Positions 62,064 to 64,000 of a stretch of DNA of 64,000 nt are shown here, piece after piece. Made by a program: the position numbers and the translations under genes. Source of the DNA: Micromonospora alfalfae (GTDB taxonomy: Bacteria > Actinomycetota > Actinomycetes > Mycobacteriales > Micromonosporaceae). The stretch lies in the NCBI RefSeq assembly GCF_022230925.1, contig NZ_JAKKFH010000011.1, forward strand, positions 62,001-126,000. The letters are read 5' to 3'. Each line of letters begins with the position of its first letter. Position 1 is the first letter of the stretch. The notes beneath the pieces were generated by a model that was not told the DNA's origin, did no database searches, and saw nothing but the letters and a program-made list of their open reading frames with translations.

Positions 62064-63524
62064 ATGACGGTGGACAACATTACCGAAAACGGTCAAGAGG
62101 GCATTGACCGAAGCCGGCTGGAGGCCTGCCTCAGCGTCTTCGAGGCGTTGGAGGCGCTGCCCTCCGACCATCCCGACGTGGTGCAGGTGCAGCGGGCCAC
62201 CGCCCGGCTCTACAAGGTGATCAAGCAGCGGCGGCGGGAGGAGCGACGGGACGCCATCCTCGCCGCCGACCGCGCGGTGACGGAGGCCACCGCCACCGGC
62301 GCTCCGGGGCGGATCGACGACGAGACGCAGGGCATTCCGCTCGCGTCCTCCGTCGCCGGCGAGACTGCCGGCTTCCTGCACAATCCCCGCGGCTGCTACG
62401 TCTGCAAGCAGCGCTACCGCGAGGTGGACGCCTTCTACCACCAGCTCTGCCCGTCCTGCGCCGCGTTGAACCGGGAGCGCCGCGACGCCCGCACCGACCT
62501 GACCGGCCGGCGTGCGCTGCTCACCGGCGGGCGGGCCAAGATCGGCATGTACATCGCGCTGCGGCTGCTGCGCGACGGCGCGCACACGACGGTGACGACC
62601 CGGTTCCCGCACGACGCGGTCCGCCGCTTCGCCGCGATGCCCGACAGCGCGGACTGGCTGCACCGGCTGCGCATCGTCGGGATTGACCTGCGCGACCCCG
62701 CCCAGGTGATCGCTCTGGCTGACGACGTCAGCAGCCAGGGCCCCCTCGACATCCTGATCAACAACGCGGCGCAGACCGTCCGCCGGTCCCCCGGGGCGTA
62801 CGCGCAGCTCATCGCCGCCGAGGCCGCGGCCCTGCCGGACGGCCCGCTGCCGGAGCTGATCACGTTCGCCAAGCCGGACGGGCAGGGCGGCCCGGTGGGC
62901 AGCCTGACCGCCGGGCCACAGTCGACAGCGCTCACCCCGCACGCGCTCACCGCGCTGGCACTGACCAGCGGGTCGGCCTCGCCGGAACGGATCGCGGCGT
63001 CCACCGCCATCGACGCCGGCGGGCTCGTGCCCGACCTCGACTCGGTGAACAGCTGGGTCCAACGGGTCCAGGAGGTGGACCCGGTCGAGCTGCTCGAAGT
63101 GCAGTTGTGCAACGTCACAGCGCCGTTTGTCCTGGTCAGCCGGTTGCGCCCGGTGATGGCCGCCGCGTCGGCCCGCCGCAAGTACGTGGTGAACGTGTCG
63201 GCGATGGAAGGCCAGTTCGGCCGCGGGTACAAGGGGCCGGGGCACCCGCACACCAACATGGCCAAGGCGGCACTGAACATGCTGACCCGCACCAGCGCCG
63301 AGGAGATGTTGACCGACGGCATCCTGATGACCAGCGTCGACACCGGCTGGATCACGGACGAACGTCCCCACCCGACGAAGATGCGGCTGGCCGACGAGGG
63401 CTTCCACGCCCCGCTGGACCTGGTCGACGGCGCGGCCCGCGTGTACGACCCGATCGTCCGGGGCGAGCAGGGCGAGGATCTGTACGGCTGTTTCCTGAAG
63501 GACTACGCGCCCTGCGCCTGGTGA
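62064..63524 (+). CDS. SDR-fold protein with N-terminal CxxC-CxxC knuckle
   Basis: 486-residue protein. Residues about 20-75 are helical; about 110-136 hold CYVCKQRY and CPSCAAL, two CxxC pairs that could bind zinc. From about 148 a short-chain dehydrogenase fold follows: glycine motif LLTGGRAKIGMYIALRLL in place of TGxxxGxG, NNAAQTVRRSP, VVNVSAMEG, and YKGPGHPHTNMAKAAL (Tyr and Lys of the active site). A large insert sits between the N-N-A and catalytic segments. No ribosome-binding site is strong. A cytosolic role in modifying a sugar or macromolecule is only a guess. The gene is not coupled to its neighbours. Confidence 0.82.
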   Translation: MTVDNITENGQEGIDRSRLEACLSVFEALEALPSDHPDVVQVQRATARLYKVIKQRRREERRDAILAADRAVTEATATGAPGRIDDETQGIPLASSVAGETAGFLHNPRGCYVCKQRYREVDAFYHQLCPSCAALNRERRDARTDLTGRRALLTGGRAKIGMYIALRLLRDGAHTTVTTRFPHDAVRRFAAMPDSADWLHRLRIVGIDLRDPAQVIALADDVSSQGPLDILINNAAQTVRRSPGAYAQLIAAEAAALPDGPLPELITFAKPDGQGGPVGSLTAGPQSTALTPHALTALALTSGSASPERIAASTAIDAGGLVPDLDSVNSWVQRVQEVDPVELLEVQLCNVTAPFVLVSRLRPVMAAASARRKYVVNVSAMEGQFGRGYKGPGHPHTNMAKAALNMLTRTSAEEMLTDGILMTSVDTGWITDERPHPTKMRLADEGFHAPLDLVDGAARVYDPIVRGEQGEDLYGCFLKDYAPCAW

Positions 63525-63564
63525 TCGCACCGATGATCGCCTTTGCACGATGAGGAGAAGGAAC

Positions 63565-64000
63565 ATGTCAGCTGACCGTGAGTCGTGGCCGACGCTGGAC
63601 GAGCTGCTGCGCGAGGAGAACGAGCTGGAGCTCGCGGGCCTGTCCGAGACCGACGCGTACGAGCTGGGGATGCTCGCCGTCACCGCCGCGACCGAGCAGC
63701 GGCTGCCGGTCTCGGTGGGTGTGTGGCGGGCCGGGCGACAGCTGTTCCACTGTGGCCTGCCGGGGTCGACGGCGGACAACGACGCTTGGCTGCGCCGCAA
63801 GGGTCGTGTGGTGATGCGGTTCGAGCACTCCTCGCTCTACATGGCCCGGCTGTGCCAGGACAAGCAGGTGACGCTGGCCGAGCGGTTCGGCCTGCCGGCC
63901 TCGCGGTACGCGGCGGCCGGGGGCGCGGTACCCCTGCGGGTTCGCGGCACCGGTGTGGTGGGCTGGGTCGGTGTCTCCGGGCTGCCGCAGCTGGACGATC
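63565..64000 (+). CDS. UPF0303/HbpS-like heme-binding-fold protein, 3' partial
   Basis: The gene runs off the right edge; 145 residues are visible. It starts with ATG after AGGAGAAGG. The sequence TLDELLREENELELAGLSETDAYELG, then SVGVWRAGRQLFHCGLPGST, DAWLRRKGRVV and the late VPLRVRGTGVVGWVGVSGLP fit the UPF0303 (YBR137W-like, DUF336/HbpS-related) family, sometimes called heme-degrading-domain proteins. Function in this organism is unknown. Confidence 0.88.
   Translation, partial: MSADRESWPTLDELLREENELELAGLSETDAYELGMLAVTAATEQRLPVSVGVWRAGRQLFHCGLPGSTADNDAWLRRKGRVVMRFEHSSLYMARLCQDKQVTLAERFGLPASRYAAAGGAVPLRVRGTGVVGWVGVSGLPQLDD

Overview
This is a high-GC actinomycete chromosome segment. Very high G+C, frequent GTG starts, ATGA/GTGA stop-start overlaps and the gene repertoire (SARP regulator, NIT-type sensor kinase with a roadblock protein, secreted GH92/GH19/CE4/GH2 enzymes) fit Micromonosporaceae, probably Micromonospora. 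That placement is inferred from content; no rRNA or tRNA gene was seen.

Layout. 0-4.3 kb: the end of a peroxiredoxin-like gene lacking the expected cysteine, then class I ribonucleotide reductase nrdAB (minus strand) behind a cobalamin riboswitch and two NrdR-box-like palindromes 31 bp apart. 4.6-12.0 kb: an L-fucose-type catabolic island with L-fuconate dehydratase, a FadR-type regulator, an aldo/keto reductase, a sugar ABC transporter and a fuconolactonase-like amidohydrolase; two upstream regions share a LacI-type operator. 12.2-13.9 kb: a second cobalamin riboswitch driving cobalt uptake cbtB-cbtA plus an unusual histidine phosphatase. 14.0-16.4 kb: an MFS exporter divergent from a TetR regulator, with three copies of a 16-bp operator. 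16.4-25.6 kb: a small kinase-fold phosphotransferase and secreted polysaccharide enzymes (large GH92 mannosidase, GH19 chitinase, CE4 deacetylase with CBM2). 25.7-28.1 kb: an acetamidase/formamidase and a WGR-domain beta-propeller protein.

28.2-33.3 kb is the most intriguing part: three translationally coupled genes encoding a PDDEXK/DUF559-type nuclease-like protein, a winged-helix-like protein and a 1081-residue protein with two separate P-loop ATPase modules, the second HerA/FtsK-like. It looks like a DNA-targeting, possibly defensive, system that I cannot match to a named one.

33.3-41.8 kb: a quinol-monooxygenase-like ABM protein, pyridoxal kinase, a secreted trypsin, a LacI regulator divergent from a secreted GH2-AbfB glycosidase, a cytochrome P450 and a small XRE regulator. 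42.0-50.4 kb: a NIT-domain sensor kinase interrupted by a frameshift, a roadblock protein, a complete branched-chain-amino-acid-type ABC transporter and a methyltransferase, closely spaced and co-oriented. 50.4-50.7 kb holds a perfect 34-bp palindrome, a hexamer repeat and a REP-like element.

51.9-57.0 kb: a DrrAB-like exporter convergent with a large SARP-type ATPase regulator; five helically phased GTGTCAG repeats lie just upstream of a probably leaderless drrA-like gene. 57.0-61.9 kb: an iron-siderophore uptake operon (ATPase, binding protein, fused double permease, siderophore-interacting reductase) behind a DtxR/IdeR-type iron box that touches the start codon. The window ends with an SDR-like protein carrying a CxxC-CxxC knuckle and the start of a UPF0303/HbpS-like gene.
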